From Desulfobacteraceae bacterium (lineage in GTDB: Bacteria; Desulfobacterota; Desulfobacteria; Desulfobacterales; SKZT01): DNA of 64,000 bases. The translations under genes were made by a program, and so were the position numbers. The stretch's first letter is position 1. Each line of letters starts with the position of its first letter. Below the pieces are notes generated by a model. The model saw only the letters and a program-made list of their open reading frames with translations, did not search any database and had not been told where the DNA came from. The DNA is taken from assembly GCA_011389745.1 (NCBI GenBank), contig JAABTQ010000002.1, forward strand, positions 186,001 to 250,000, written 5' to 3'. Below are positions 26,088 to 36,206 of this stretch, piece by piece.

Positions 26088-28055
26088 ATGACCTTATCAA
26101 ATAGTCGTTGGAAAAAATCAGCATTGTGGACCGCCCCGGTCGTGATTGGCCTGGTTGGATTTTTTCTGGGTTGGCTGATTTTTGGTACAGGCAATCACAG
26201 CCAGGTAGATCCGACGATAAGTACGACGGAAGCTCGATCTGCAGAGCAAGGCGTCCAACAGATGTACACCTGCTCCATGCATCCGCAAATCAGATCGCCC
26301 AACCCCGATGATAAATGCCCCATCTGTGGAATGGACCTGATTCCCGTTCCTGCTGATGAGGACCCGGACATGGAAAGTGAACTTCCCCGGCTTCGTCTAA
26401 CAGACCGAGCCGTTGGCCTGATGCAGATTCAGGTGTGGCCGGTTGAAGGACGTCAGATGTCTGTACCGGTGAGACTTTACGGTCGGCTCGGCTATGATGA
26501 GACTCGTCTTCGGACAATCGCTGCCTGGGTACCCGGACGATTGGACCGGCTTTATGTTGATTTTACCGGTACTTTGGTTCGAAAAGGGCAGCCGATGGTT
26601 GAAATTTACAGCCCCAGGTTGATTGCGGCCCAGGAAGAGTTGCTGCAAACCATTCGAAGTGCTCAGGAACTGAAAAAGAGTGGACGCGGCCTGGTTCTTG
26701 ATAAAACGCTTCTGACAGTTGATGCTTCCTATGACCGGCTTCGCCTTCTGGGTCTTGGTGAAGATCAGATCAAGCGCATTGAAAAGCAAGGACATGTTGA
26801 TGATCATCTGGTGATTCCTGCCCCCTCAGGTGGGATAGTTATCGAAAGGCTGGCCTCTACAGGAGACTATGTGGAAACCGGCCAACCGATCTACCGGCTG
26901 GCTGATCTGTCCCATCTGTGGGTTCAGCTGGAGGTTTACGAGTCCGACCTGCAATGGCTGGAATTGGGGCAGAAAGCGATTTTCAACACACAAAGCCACC
27001 CTGGAAAAAATTTCGAGGGAACCGTTTCGTTTATCGATCCTGTTTTAAATGATCGTACAAGAACCCTTCGTGTCCGGGTTGATATTCCGAATCCTGACGA
27101 TCTTCTTAAACCGGGTATGTTTGTCCGGGGTTTTATTGAAGCAGGTCTGGAAGGGTATCAGGCCCGTAGTCAATCAAAAGTTGAACAAGAAAATCATCAG
27201 GGTCAGGTGACCACCCATGAGAAAAGACCAGCAATGCAGGCCGGTGATATGCCGCTGGTTATCCCGGCCACTGCACCTCTGGTCACCGGTGAACGGGCGG
27301 TGGTGTATGTGCAGCTTCCCAAAACGGAAAAACCGACCTTTGAGCCTCGTGATATTGTTCTGGGGCCTAAGGTAGGGGCATGGTATATTGTGCATGAGGG
27401 GTTGAGTGAAGGCGAATTGGTCGTCACTAATGGAAGTTTCAAGATCGATTCGGAGCTTCAAATCCGTGGGCGGCCAAGCATGATGCAGCCTGAAGGAGGG
27501 GCTCCTCCGGTGCATGATCATGGCGGCTCTGCGGCTCAGGCAGCCGAACCTCCGAAACAAACCAGGTCTGAACCGTTTCGGGCACCTTCAGCATTCAGGG
27601 CACAACTTGGCCGGCTTGTGCTCGCCAATTTCGAGCTTGTGAATGCCCTGGCCTCGGATAATCTTCAAGAGGCGCATCAGGCCGCTCAAAAAGCTGACGG
27701 AATGATTGATCAGATCGAACAGGATAAACTCAGCAGTGATCGCGAACGGCAACAATGGAATCTTTTAGCCAAAAGCCTTCATAACTCATTAGTTGCAGTG
27801 ATGGAAGCCGATGATTTGTCTTCCCAGCGTCAGCATTTTGAGTCTTTTAGCGACACACTGACAGAGGCAGTTCGGGCCTTTGGCGTTGAGCAGACAGGTC
27901 CAGTCCACAGAGCTGTGTGTCCTATGGTTCAGGGCCGAAAGGGCTACTGGCTTCAGCCGCAAAGGGATATTACGAATCCCTATTTCGGAGCCGTGATGCT
28001 CACTTGCGGAGAAATCGATGAAACACTTGTTGAACCTGATACCCACGATCATTGA
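26088..28055 (+). CDS. CusB-like RND periplasmic adaptor with metal-binding and DUF3347 domains
   Basis: This 655-aa adaptor has an N-terminal membrane anchor (VVIGLVGFFLGWLIFG), then a heavy-metal-binding domain YTCSMHPQIRSPNPDDKCPI (CxMH and CPxCGM), the CusB hairpin/lipoyl/barrel parts (YGRLGYDETRLRTIAAWVPG, LVIPAPSGGIVIE, LAKESL-like helices) and HlyD_D23 features. The C-terminus carries DUF3347 (LVLANFELVNALASDN ... RAVCPMVQGRKGYWLQ ... YFGAVMLTCGE) with CPM and CGE motifs suited to copper binding. It bridges pump and channel and may hand Cu(I)/Ag(I) to the pump. Confidence 0.93.
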   Translation: MTLSNSRWKKSALWTAPVVIGLVGFFLGWLIFGTGNHSQVDPTISTTEARSAEQGVQQMYTCSMHPQIRSPNPDDKCPICGMDLIPVPADEDPDMESELPRLRLTDRAVGLMQIQVWPVEGRQMSVPVRLYGRLGYDETRLRTIAAWVPGRLDRLYVDFTGTLVRKGQPMVEIYSPRLIAAQEELLQTIRSAQELKKSGRGLVLDKTLLTVDASYDRLRLLGLGEDQIKRIEKQGHVDDHLVIPAPSGGIVIERLASTGDYVETGQPIYRLADLSHLWVQLEVYESDLQWLELGQKAIFNTQSHPGKNFEGTVSFIDPVLNDRTRTLRVRVDIPNPDDLLKPGMFVRGFIEAGLEGYQARSQSKVEQENHQGQVTTHEKRPAMQAGDMPLVIPATAPLVTGERAVVYVQLPKTEKPTFEPRDIVLGPKVGAWYIVHEGLSEGELVVTNGSFKIDSELQIRGRPSMMQPEGGAPPVHDHGGSAAQAAEPPKQTRSEPFRAPSAFRAQLGRLVLANFELVNALASDNLQEAHQAAQKADGMIDQIEQDKLSSDRERQQWNLLAKSLHNSLVAVMEADDLSSQRQHFESFSDTLTEAVRAFGVEQTGPVHRAVCPMVQGRKGYWLQPQRDITNPYFGAVMLTCGEIDETLVEPDTHDH

Positions 28056-28066
28056 AAAGAAAACAG

Positions 28067-31000
28067 ATGAACAATCAACGTTCCTTTTTAGATGGCATCA
28101 TCCGCTTCTTTCTCGAACAGAAACTGGTGGTGATTCTTCTGGTACTGCTGATCGGCTTTGCCGGTGTGGCGGTTGCGCCGTTCGACTGGCGGATCGACTG
28201 GCTTCCGCGAAGCCCTGTTCCGGTCGATGCGATTCCAAACCTCGGTGAAAACCAGCAGATCATTTTTACCGAGTGGACCGGTCGATCACCGCAAGATGTT
28301 GAGGATCAGGTCACCTACCCCCTGACCGTATCACTGCTGGGCGTGCCGGGAGTCAGGGAGGTCCGGAGTCTGTCGAGTTTCGGATTCTCAATGATCTTTC
28401 TGATCTTCGAAGATGGGACCGAATTCTATTGGTCACGTTCGCGTATTCTCGAAAAACTTAACAGTTTGCCATCAGGGTTGCTTCCTGAAGGTGTTCAACC
28501 TGCTTTGGGGCCGGATGCTACTGCGCTGGGTCAGATATTCTGGTACACACTTGAGGGAAGGGATCCGCAAGGATTGCCTGTCGGAGGCTGGGATCTTCAC
28601 GAAATACGCAGTGTCCAGGACTGGTATGTCCGCTACGGTCTTCTGGCTGCTGCGGGGATTAGCGAAGTTGCCTCGATCGGCGGATATGTGCAGGAGTACC
28701 AGATCGATGTTGACCCGGATGCCATGCGCGCCTATGGTGTCACGCTAGATCAGATTTTCTCGGCTATAGCAAAAAGTAATCTCGATGTCGGTGCCGGGGT
28801 GACGGAAATCAACCGTGTTGAGTACATATTGCGAGGCGTGGGGTTCATTAAAGAACTTGCAGATATAGAAGAAGCTGTTGTTGATGTTGGTTCTGATCGT
28901 ATACCGATCCGAATTCGAGATGTGGCAATGGTAACCCTGGGGCCGGCAGAGCGACGGGGGGTGCTTACCCAGATGGGAGCCGAAGCCGTTGGAGGGGTGG
29001 TCGTTGTGCGGGAAGGTTTCAACCCCCTGGAGGCCATCAACAATGTAAAGGAAAAAATCTCCGAAATCTCACCCGGCTTGCCCTCAAAAGTCATAATTGA
29101 CTGGACTCGAACAAGCACTGCCGACATCGAAAAATTTGCACGGAATAACGGCTTTGATGCTTTTGCAGTTGCTGATTCCCCTATCCTTAACCACGAGGAA
29201 TGGCTCAATTGGTTGAGGGCAAATTCCCCGGAAGTTTGGCCGGAATGGGTTACTGTCAGTCAACTTAAGGTCGTTCCCTTCTATGACCGAACCGGTCTGA
29301 TCCATGAAACTCTGGGTACTCTGAACGACGCCCTGCTCCAGCAAATACTGGTTACCATCATTGTTGTTATTGTGATGGTTCTTCACCTGCGCGGTTCAGT
29401 GGTCATCAGCGCCATGCTGCCGCTGGCGGTGCTGATGTGCTTTATTTTCATGAAACTGTTCGGCATAGACAGCAATGTCGTGTCCCTGGCAGGTATTGCC
29501 ATTGCCATCGGCACGATCGTGGACATGGGCATCATCGTGACTGAAAACGTGCTCAAGCATCTGAAGGAAGCACCCGGGGATGAACCTCGCATCGAGGTTG
29601 TTTACCGGGCGACAAGCGAGGTAAGTTCGGCCATTCTCACCGCGATCAGCACCACCGTGATCAGTTTCCTTGCCGTATTTACCATGACGGGCGCCGAAGG
29701 CAAGATGTTCACTCCGCTGGCCTTCACAAAAACATTTGTTCTGATCGGAGCGGTGATTGCCGCACTGACCGTGGTTCCGGCGGCTATTCATGTGCTGGTG
29801 GCAGGCCGGATTAATTGGCGGCAGTCCCGCCGGATGCTGCTTTTCGGATTGGCTTTGGCAGCGGTGCTGGTGACGGTTATAGGTATCGGACAGAGGTGGA
29901 CGATGGTGTGGATCTCCGGCCTTATCCTTTTGATGATCATATTTGTTCATCTGTACCGGGACTATCTGCCAATGAGGTATCGGATGATCCTCGAACGAAT
30001 CGATGGTTCCGCCGCAAGCCTTACCGGAATTGCACCCTGGATCGCCAGTGCCGTCGCTGTGCTTGCTATCGGCTGGCTGCTCACGACGGTATGGGAGCCC
30101 CTGGGCCCTGAACGCGGCTTTATCCGAAATGCCATTTTCGTGACGGTTTTGGTCGGAGGTCTTCTCGGCGTATTTTTCGCATTCCAATACGTCTATGCCC
30201 CGATTCTCCGATTCTGCCTTGACCATAAGGTAATATTTTTGATGTTTCCCATTGTGTTGGTGTTCCTGGGCGCAAGTGTCTGGGTAGGGTTTGACCGCAT
30301 GTTTGGTTTTATTCCTGCGACAGCCAAGCGGGTAGGGATGGATCCGCAAACCATCCGCACCAGTCCGCCCTGGGTGTGGGCCTCCCATGAGTTGCCCGGC
30401 CTGGGCCGCGAGTTCATGCCGCCATTGGATGAGGGCTCTTTTCTGTGGATGCCGACAACCATGCCTCACGCGTCGCTGGGAGAAGCACTCGAGGTGCTTC
30501 AGTATCAGGACATGGCCATTGCCTCCGTTCCGGAAGTGGAAAATGTTACCGGTAAGATCGGTCGGGCCGAGAGCCCACTGGACCCGGCTCCGGTTTCAAT
30601 GATCGAGACCATAATCGATTATAAATCCGAATATATTACCGATGAAGCCGGACGACGTATTAATTTCAGATATGACAAAAAAGGTGATGAGTTTGTTTAC
30701 GATGATAATGGTCAACTGATCCCGGATCCATCAGGCCGCCCCTTCCGGCAATGGCGTGATCATATCCGCACCCCGCAGGACATCTGGGATGAAATTGTCA
30801 AAGCAGCACATATTCCGGGCACTACCAGCGCTCCGAAGCTGCAGCCCATTGAAACCCGCCTTGTCATGCTGCAGACAGGCATGCGCGCCCCCATTGGAAT
30901 CAAGCTTCGCGCCCCCGACCTGAATACTCTGGACAGAGTGGCCGTGGAGATTGAAGGTCTCGTACGACAGGTTCCATCGGTAAATACCGCCACGGTAAAT

Positions 31001-32086
31001 GCAGACCGGGTGGTCGGCAAACCTTACTTTGAAATCGAGATTGATCGTACAGCCATTGCCCGATACGGACTGAATATCACGGATGTGCAGGATGTGATCA
31101 CGGTGGCTATTGGTGGCAGAACCATCACCACGACCGTCGAGGGAAGGGAACGCTACCCTGTGCGTGTTCGTTATCCGCGTGAACTGCGCGGTGATCCGGA
31201 TGCTATCAGACGTGTCCTTGTATCCGCAAAAGACGGGACCCAGATTCCACTTGGGGAAGTAGCGGACATTCGCTATACGCGAGGCCCTCAAATGATCCGC
31301 AGTGAAGATACTTTCCTGACCGCCTACATCACGTTTGGTCCGCGACCCGGTCTTGCGGAGGTGGAGGTGGTCGAGCAGGTTCGGGACTTTCTCAATGCCG
31401 GGATTGATTCGGGTGAATTGATCGTTCCCTCGGGTGTCAGCTGGCGTTTCGCCGGTACTTACGAGCACCAGCTTCGGGCGGCCCGCACACTTAAAATTGT
31501 ATTGCCGGTGTCGATGATGATCATATTCCTGATCCTCTACTTTCAGTTCAGGTCGGTGGCCACAACATTAATCGTTTTCAGCGGGATCGCCGTAGCCTGG
31601 GCCGGTGGGTTTGTCATGATTTATTTTTATGGTCAGGACTGGTTCGGCAATTTCGAAATCTTTGGCGTTAACATGCGTCAACTTTTCCAGCTTCATGCCA
31701 TCAATCTAAGTGTCGCGGTTTGGGTCGGTTTTCTGGCGTTATTCGGTATCGCCACCGACGACGGCGTGGTGATCGCTACCTACCTCAAGCAAAGTTTTGA
31801 TAAACGACGCACTGAAACCGTGGCTGAACTTCGGTCCGCCACCATCGCAGCCGGCCTGCGCCGTGTCCGTCCCTGCCTGATGACCAGTGCCACGACCATT
31901 CTTGCCCTGTTGCCCGTACTTACCTCTACGGGTCGGGGTGCCGACATCATGATCCCCATGGCCATTCCCAGTGTCGGCGGCATGAGCCTGGTGCTGCTGA
32001 CCATGTTCACCGTGCCTGTATTGTTTTGTCTGGTAGAAGAAATCAAGCTGAAACTGCGTATCGGAGAATACCGAAACCCGGTGTAG
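28067..32086 (+). CDS. CusA/CzcA-type RND heavy-metal efflux pump, long variant
   Basis: This is the inner-membrane proton-driven pump. RND hallmarks are VDAIPNLGENQQIIFTEW, GIAIAIGTIVDMGIIVTENV (TM4 acid), LDEGSFLWMPTTMPHASLGE and FLALFGIATDDGVVIATYLK. Methionines in MPPLDEGSFLWMP and RLVMLQTGMRAPIGIK fit the CusA copper relay, so Cu(I)/Ag(I) is likely. At 1,339 aa it is about 300 aa longer than E. coli CusA: a loop of about 45 residues precedes VVPFYDRTGLI, and several extra hydrophobic helices lie after AIHVLVAGRINW. I prefer ATG 28067 to the overlapping TTG 28052. Confidence 0.92.
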   Translation: MNNQRSFLDGIIRFFLEQKLVVILLVLLIGFAGVAVAPFDWRIDWLPRSPVPVDAIPNLGENQQIIFTEWTGRSPQDVEDQVTYPLTVSLLGVPGVREVRSLSSFGFSMIFLIFEDGTEFYWSRSRILEKLNSLPSGLLPEGVQPALGPDATALGQIFWYTLEGRDPQGLPVGGWDLHEIRSVQDWYVRYGLLAAAGISEVASIGGYVQEYQIDVDPDAMRAYGVTLDQIFSAIAKSNLDVGAGVTEINRVEYILRGVGFIKELADIEEAVVDVGSDRIPIRIRDVAMVTLGPAERRGVLTQMGAEAVGGVVVVREGFNPLEAINNVKEKISEISPGLPSKVIIDWTRTSTADIEKFARNNGFDAFAVADSPILNHEEWLNWLRANSPEVWPEWVTVSQLKVVPFYDRTGLIHETLGTLNDALLQQILVTIIVVIVMVLHLRGSVVISAMLPLAVLMCFIFMKLFGIDSNVVSLAGIAIAIGTIVDMGIIVTENVLKHLKEAPGDEPRIEVVYRATSEVSSAILTAISTTVISFLAVFTMTGAEGKMFTPLAFTKTFVLIGAVIAALTVVPAAIHVLVAGRINWRQSRRMLLFGLALAAVLVTVIGIGQRWTMVWISGLILLMIIFVHLYRDYLPMRYRMILERIDGSAASLTGIAPWIASAVAVLAIGWLLTTVWEPLGPERGFIRNAIFVTVLVGGLLGVFFAFQYVYAPILRFCLDHKVIFLMFPIVLVFLGASVWVGFDRMFGFIPATAKRVGMDPQTIRTSPPWVWASHELPGLGREFMPPLDEGSFLWMPTTMPHASLGEALEVLQYQDMAIASVPEVENVTGKIGRAESPLDPAPVSMIETIIDYKSEYITDEAGRRINFRYDKKGDEFVYDDNGQLIPDPSGRPFRQWRDHIRTPQDIWDEIVKAAHIPGTTSAPKLQPIETRLVMLQTGMRAPIGIKLRAPDLNTLDRVAVEIEGLVRQVPSVNTATVNADRVVGKPYFEIEIDRTAIARYGLNITDVQDVITVAIGGRTITTTVEGRERYPVRVRYPRELRGDPDAIRRVLVSAKDGTQIPLGEVADIRYTRGPQMIRSEDTFLTAYITFGPRPGLAEVEVVEQVRDFLNAGIDSGELIVPSGVSWRFAGTYEHQLRAARTLKIVLPVSMMIIFLILYFQFRSVATTLIVFSGIAVAWAGGFVMIYFYGQDWFGNFEIFGVNMRQLFQLHAINLSVAVWVGFLALFGIATDDGVVIATYLKQSFDKRRTETVAELRSATIAAGLRRVRPCLMTSATTILALLPVLTSTGRGADIMIPMAIPSVGGMSLVLLTMFTVPVLFCLVEEIKLKLRIGEYRNPV

Positions 32087-32120
32087 CTCATGGATAAAAT
32101 TCAGGCATGGAAGCTTTGTT

Positions 32121-34019
32121 TCAGGATTTCGGTTTTGGTGAACCATCGATTACGCTCCGAAACCCAACCTTTTCAAATGCCTCCCAGGGATAGCGACTAA
32201 GTGGAGTCGGAAATCCGGTGCCCCTGGCTTTTTCTCTGAATATCTCACCAAGAAGGACATAGTCTGCTCCCGCGTTTTCCTCGGCTCCGCTGACATGCCT
32301 TATCCCCCATTCGCCGATATTGGCGTTTAAGCCCCTGATGCCCAGGGCATTGGGCTGGTATACCATGACCGGAGAAATAATCGGCAAGGATTTATCTGAT
32401 TCCAGAGAAGCCGATCCATCCTCGGCTAAAGATTTCACAGTCCTGAGCGCATAATACCATTCGATATCGGTCGGAAGGCGCTTGTTATAATAACGGGCGT
32501 ATGCCGCCGCACCGTATCCGGTCACCCGGAGTACCGGACATGTCGCATGATGGGCGGCTTTCACATGGAAATCGCCGTCTCTGTATTCGATGGGCTCATA
32601 ACCCGCTATCACTTCACCCAGTATCAACCAGATAATTCCGTCTCCTTTGACCACCCCATTATCCACCGTAATTCTTGTCAGTACCTGGTTCAGGTATTCG
32701 ACATACTGGTGATTGGTCACGGGAAATATATCCATATAAAAAGAATCGACCCGGACCTGCCTTGATCCCTCCGGCTGAAAATTTTCCGGAAGAATGACCT
32801 CACCTCCCGGAATAAGATTCAACATGCCTTCATCCTCTCCTTTAATGCTCACAGGCATGTCCGATGGCCAGATGACCACCGGCTTCTGTGATGAGGACCG
32901 ATCGGGGTCACGGGAGGTTTCGAAATTTTTTTGATCAGTCATGGCCGGAACGGATATATCGCCGGTTTTTTCCCCTCTTCGTTCGCCCAAAACAAAAACG
33001 CCCGCAGCTCCTGCAACCGCGACAACGACCATAACGGTGAAGAGTATGATCCACTTATTTAATTGTGATGAACCTTTTGGCGCAACCACCTCCGATCCGT
33101 CGGTTTCAATTCGTCCGGCAGGTGGTTTTGGTATATGGTCTTTGAGTACCTGGCCCACCGCGTGGCTCATTTCTTCCGTTGCCGGGAGCCGCTCAATTTT
33201 ATCTTCCGCCGTGGCATGCCGGATAATTTGGTTTAATCCGTTAAAAAGCGTTCCTTTGGAATTTTTTAACTGAACCTGTTTGAAGGGGATGTGCTCCGAT
33301 GTCATTTTTCCGTCAAGTGCTTCGTACAGGATCTTTCCAAGCGCATAAACATCGGCCCGATGGTCGGTTCGTCGCATATCCATGAACTGCTCCTGGGGCA
33401 TGTAAGGAGGAGTTCCCATCATGTGAACGGAGCGAGTAATCGGTTTAAGAGCACATGAACTTGCCAACCCGAAATCGGCTATTTTAGGAGTATTGCCGGC
33501 AAGAAGCACGTTTTCCGGCTTCAGGTCCCGGTGTACGATGCCGCATTCATGGAGTACCCGCACACCGTCAAGCAATGGCAGAAAGTAAGTGGTAAGCCAT
33601 TCCACTGTCAGATCTTCCTCGGGATAAAACCCTTCCTCTGACATTGTGGCTCGCAAGGTTGAACCCGGAACATATTCCATGGCAATGTATTCGACGACAT
33701 GCTCTGTTTCGTCTCTTCGGATCTTTGCGGAACCCTGGTCGAAAATCTGCAAAACATTGGGATGCTGTATCTGCGCCATGACTTGAACTTCTCTGTGAAA
33801 TCTCTCCAGGGAATTTTCCAGTTCCTCAGTGTCACAATCAAAGGAGTTCAACCACTCCTGGGAGATGATTTTGATGGCGGCATCCCGTTTGAGGTTGAGC
33901 TGATGGGCTCGATAAACTTCACCCATCCCACCCTTTCCGATAAACTCGAGAATAACCCATTTATCGTCGAGCACCATGCCCACCCGGAGTGTTGCTTTGT
34001 CACGATCAGTCATAGTCAC
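32121..34019 (-). CDS. Membrane Ser/Thr kinase with extracytoplasmic SUMF1 (FGE-fold) domain
   Basis: Residues about 20-290 are a Hanks-type kinase: GKGGMGEVYRAH, AAIKII (Lys), GIVHRDLKPENVLL and IADFGLAS; the APE motif is altered to PQE. A transmembrane helix (IILFTVMVVVAVAGAAGVFV, about 322-345) leads to an outside SUMF1 domain from about 400: VDSFYMDIFPVTNHQYVEYL, KRLPTDIEWYYA, and WEAFEKVGFRSV. FGE enzymes end in GFRC with catalytic Cys; here it is GFRS, so the domain probably binds a ligand. Start GTG 34019 overlaps the preceding gene's TGA (GTGA). Last gene of the PP2C-SUMF1-kinase operon. Confidence 0.93.
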   Translation of the reverse strand: MTMTDRDKATLRVGMVLDDKWVILEFIGKGGMGEVYRAHQLNLKRDAAIKIISQEWLNSFDCDTEELENSLERFHREVQVMAQIQHPNVLQIFDQGSAKIRRDETEHVVEYIAMEYVPGSTLRATMSEEGFYPEEDLTVEWLTTYFLPLLDGVRVLHECGIVHRDLKPENVLLAGNTPKIADFGLASSCALKPITRSVHMMGTPPYMPQEQFMDMRRTDHRADVYALGKILYEALDGKMTSEHIPFKQVQLKNSKGTLFNGLNQIIRHATAEDKIERLPATEEMSHAVGQVLKDHIPKPPAGRIETDGSEVVAPKGSSQLNKWIILFTVMVVVAVAGAAGVFVLGERRGEKTGDISVPAMTDQKNFETSRDPDRSSSQKPVVIWPSDMPVSIKGEDEGMLNLIPGGEVILPENFQPEGSRQVRVDSFYMDIFPVTNHQYVEYLNQVLTRITVDNGVVKGDGIIWLILGEVIAGYEPIEYRDGDFHVKAAHHATCPVLRVTGYGAAAYARYYNKRLPTDIEWYYALRTVKSLAEDGSASLESDKSLPIISPVMVYQPNALGIRGLNANIGEWGIRHVSGAEENAGADYVLLGEIFREKARGTGFPTPLSRYPWEAFEKVGFRSVIDGSPKPKS

Positions 34020-35071
34020 TGTTGCTGAACATCCAAAACGGTTCGAAATCCAACTTCTGCAAAAGCTTCCCAGGGATAGCGGTGGAGCCCGGAGGCAACC
34101 TCATTTTGCAGCGAAGGACCACCGGGCATTCCTCCCAGCACGACATACATCGTATCACTAAATTCTCCAGTGTCTGCATCATCGATTTGCAGACCCCACT
34201 CGCCGATGTTTGAATTTATTGCCCGAATTCCAAATTCATTTGCCTGGTAAAGCAGGACCGGTGACGGCACCGGCAACTTGGTCGGCACCGTATCACCATT
34301 GATGACGGCATGCATCCATTCGGCTTCCGTGAGCAGCCTTTTCCCATGGAATCCGGCATAAGCCGATGCGCCGTGCCCTGTTACACGCAATACCGCACAG
34401 GCGGCATGATGAACGCCATTGACACTGAAATTGCCATCCTTAAAGATGATAGGCTCATAAGCTTCTTTCACTACGCCGAGGAGCAGCCAAATCTCGTCGT
34501 TTCCGCGAACAATGCCGTTTTCCACCTCAATAACCGACAGGTTCTTATTCAGGAACTCCACATATTGATGATTGGTTACGGGAGTTTCATCAAGATAAAA
34601 GGCATTCACTGTAATTTGTTTTATTTCCGTGGTTCCACGGATTCGCGGCAAGTCTATCCGCCCTTCCGGAATCAGGCGCATGATCATATCATCATGCCAG
34701 GGCAGCACTGCTTTTTCGCCCGCCGGCAAAGGAAACCCCGGTGAGCCATGTTCGTCATGCACCGCCTTTTCGGGTGGCGACTCGGGTGATTCGGCGGCTG
34801 GCGTCCCCACATCGCTCGTCCGGTTTTGCTCAGGTGGTGTTGCTTTTTCCTGATAATGGCTGTGGGGCAGTTCTCCGCCATCATGACTGTGGTAATATTC
34901 TCCGTGTCGATGTTCGGGTTGCCGTTCCTCGACACCTGGGCCCTGCTGTTGCAGCGGCTTTTCCGTATCCTTTTCGCCATGCATATGGCCGCTCCTGTGC
35001 ATCATGGCCAAAGCCGGCAGGGTCAAAAAAATCAAACTAAGCAATAGTATCATTATTAATTGTTTTTTCAT
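34016..35071 (-). CDS. Secreted His-rich SUMF1-domain protein
   Basis: True start is ATG 35071 (MKKQLIMILLLSLIF), giving a signal peptide to ALA-MMHRSGH. A linker rich in His (HRSGHMHGE, EHRHGEYYHSHDGG, ELPHSHYQE) and Pro/Glu follows, then a SUMF1 domain related to those of the two kinases (VNAFYLDETPVTNHQYVEFL, GFHGKRLLTEAEWMHAVING, WEAFAEVGFRTVLD). It has no kinase domain and GFRT replaces the catalytic GFRC. It is probably periplasmic, with the His clusters able to bind metal such as Cu, Zn or Ni. It overlaps the PP2C gene by 35 bases and the kinase gene by four. Confidence 0.88.
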   Translation of the reverse strand: MKKQLIMILLLSLIFLTLPALAMMHRSGHMHGEKDTEKPLQQQGPGVEERQPEHRHGEYYHSHDGGELPHSHYQEKATPPEQNRTSDVGTPAAESPESPPEKAVHDEHGSPGFPLPAGEKAVLPWHDDMIMRLIPEGRIDLPRIRGTTEIKQITVNAFYLDETPVTNHQYVEFLNKNLSVIEVENGIVRGNDEIWLLLGVVKEAYEPIIFKDGNFSVNGVHHAACAVLRVTGHGASAYAGFHGKRLLTEAEWMHAVINGDTVPTKLPVPSPVLLYQANEFGIRAINSNIGEWGLQIDDADTGEFSDTMYVVLGGMPGGPSLQNEVASGLHRYPWEAFAEVGFRTVLDVQQQ

Positions 35072-35936
35072 ATATCTTATACCGTTTTGAATATCGTTTT
35101 TCCCGGGACTCTCCCAAAAAAAGAGCGCTTTGGACCACAATAACCGTCACATTGTCCTTTCCACCGTTTTCAATGGCTTTTTCGACAAGGCGGTCGACTA
35201 TTTTTCGAGGATCTGCCTTATTTCCCAGCACTTCGATGATCGTCTTGTCGGACACCATGTTGGTTAGCCCGTCGGAACATAAAAGAAATCTGTCCCCCGG
35301 CTCAACCGGCACTACATCAGAGAAAACCGTCTTCAGGGGTTCTTCGGTTCCCAGCGCCTGTGTTAGCATATTGCGCAGGGGGTGGGTCCCGACGTCATCC
35401 TCAGTCATCTCCCCCTCGTCGATCATCTCCTGGACAAAAGTGTGATCCGGTGTTAACCGGGTCAGTTCTCTGCCTCTGAGCTTGTAAATCCGACTGTCTC
35501 CCACATGAGACAATACCGCCTGCCCCTTCAACAACACCATGGCAGACAGGGTGGTTCCCATGTCGTCCAAGGTTTCATCGCTATGCGATTTAATCCGAAT
35601 ATCCTCGTCGATTTTGTGGAAAATGGAGGTCAGGGACTTTTGGTGCGCCTGGGTCGACGGTTGCTTACGCTCATTATTGTTCAAATGCACCATGTGTTCA
35701 TAGTAGGACAGAATACCGTCGCATGCCATCCGGCTAGCGATATCGCCTCCCCTGTGGCCCCCGAGACCATCGGCCACCGCAAACATCATCCCCAGCCTGC
35801 CGATGTCATCTCCTCCTCTCGAACCATCTGCTATCACCCAACTGTCCTCGTTTACGGCACGTTTCAGCCCGATATCCGTCCGGACAGCATACCGTATCCG
35901 GTCGAACCAATTTTTGGGAAAATTTTCTGTTGACAT
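35037..35936 (-). CDS. PP2C-family Ser/Thr protein phosphatase
   Basis: The metal-ligand motifs of bacterial PP2C/Stp enzymes are all present: RTDIGLKRAVNEDSW, FAVADGLGGHRGGDIAS, LSHVGDSRIYKLR, FLLCSDGLTNMVSD and GGKDNVTVIVVQ. It is soluble and cytoplasmic and should dephosphorylate targets of the neighbouring kinases. It is first in the operon PP2C-SUMF1-kinase, with AAAGGAAT before the ATG. A short hydrophilic C-terminal tail (about 25 aa) follows the domain. Confidence 0.95.
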   Translation of the reverse strand: MSTENFPKNWFDRIRYAVRTDIGLKRAVNEDSWVIADGSRGGDDIGRLGMMFAVADGLGGHRGGDIASRMACDGILSYYEHMVHLNNNERKQPSTQAHQKSLTSIFHKIDEDIRIKSHSDETLDDMGTTLSAMVLLKGQAVLSHVGDSRIYKLRGRELTRLTPDHTFVQEMIDEGEMTEDDVGTHPLRNMLTQALGTEEPLKTVFSDVVPVEPGDRFLLCSDGLTNMVSDKTIIEVLGNKADPRKIVDRLVEKAIENGGKDNVTVIVVQSALFLGESREKRYSKRYKIYEKTINNDTIA

Positions 35937-36206
35937 GAAATTCCTTTACCTTCTTTTTTTTTATTCATGTAATTTCAATCGAATATTAAAAATATAATAC
36001 CTGAATATCTAAAAATCCATGCAAGAGAGCCTTTTATGCATGTTCGTCATCTTTACATTCCCCCTACCTGCCATTGACATGACCAGCTAGGATCTTTAGT
36101 TTAACAGATAATGATACTTGATATGCATATTATTCACTGCCTGAAACATCAGCAAAAAAATTGTCCAATAATGCAACCAGGCTTGAAAATAAAAGAGGAG
36201 GAAATC

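Noticed and set aside
29396-30469. 357-aa minus-strand ORF inside the RND pump
   Set aside because: His/Gln-rich shadow of the sense gene with no domain signature.
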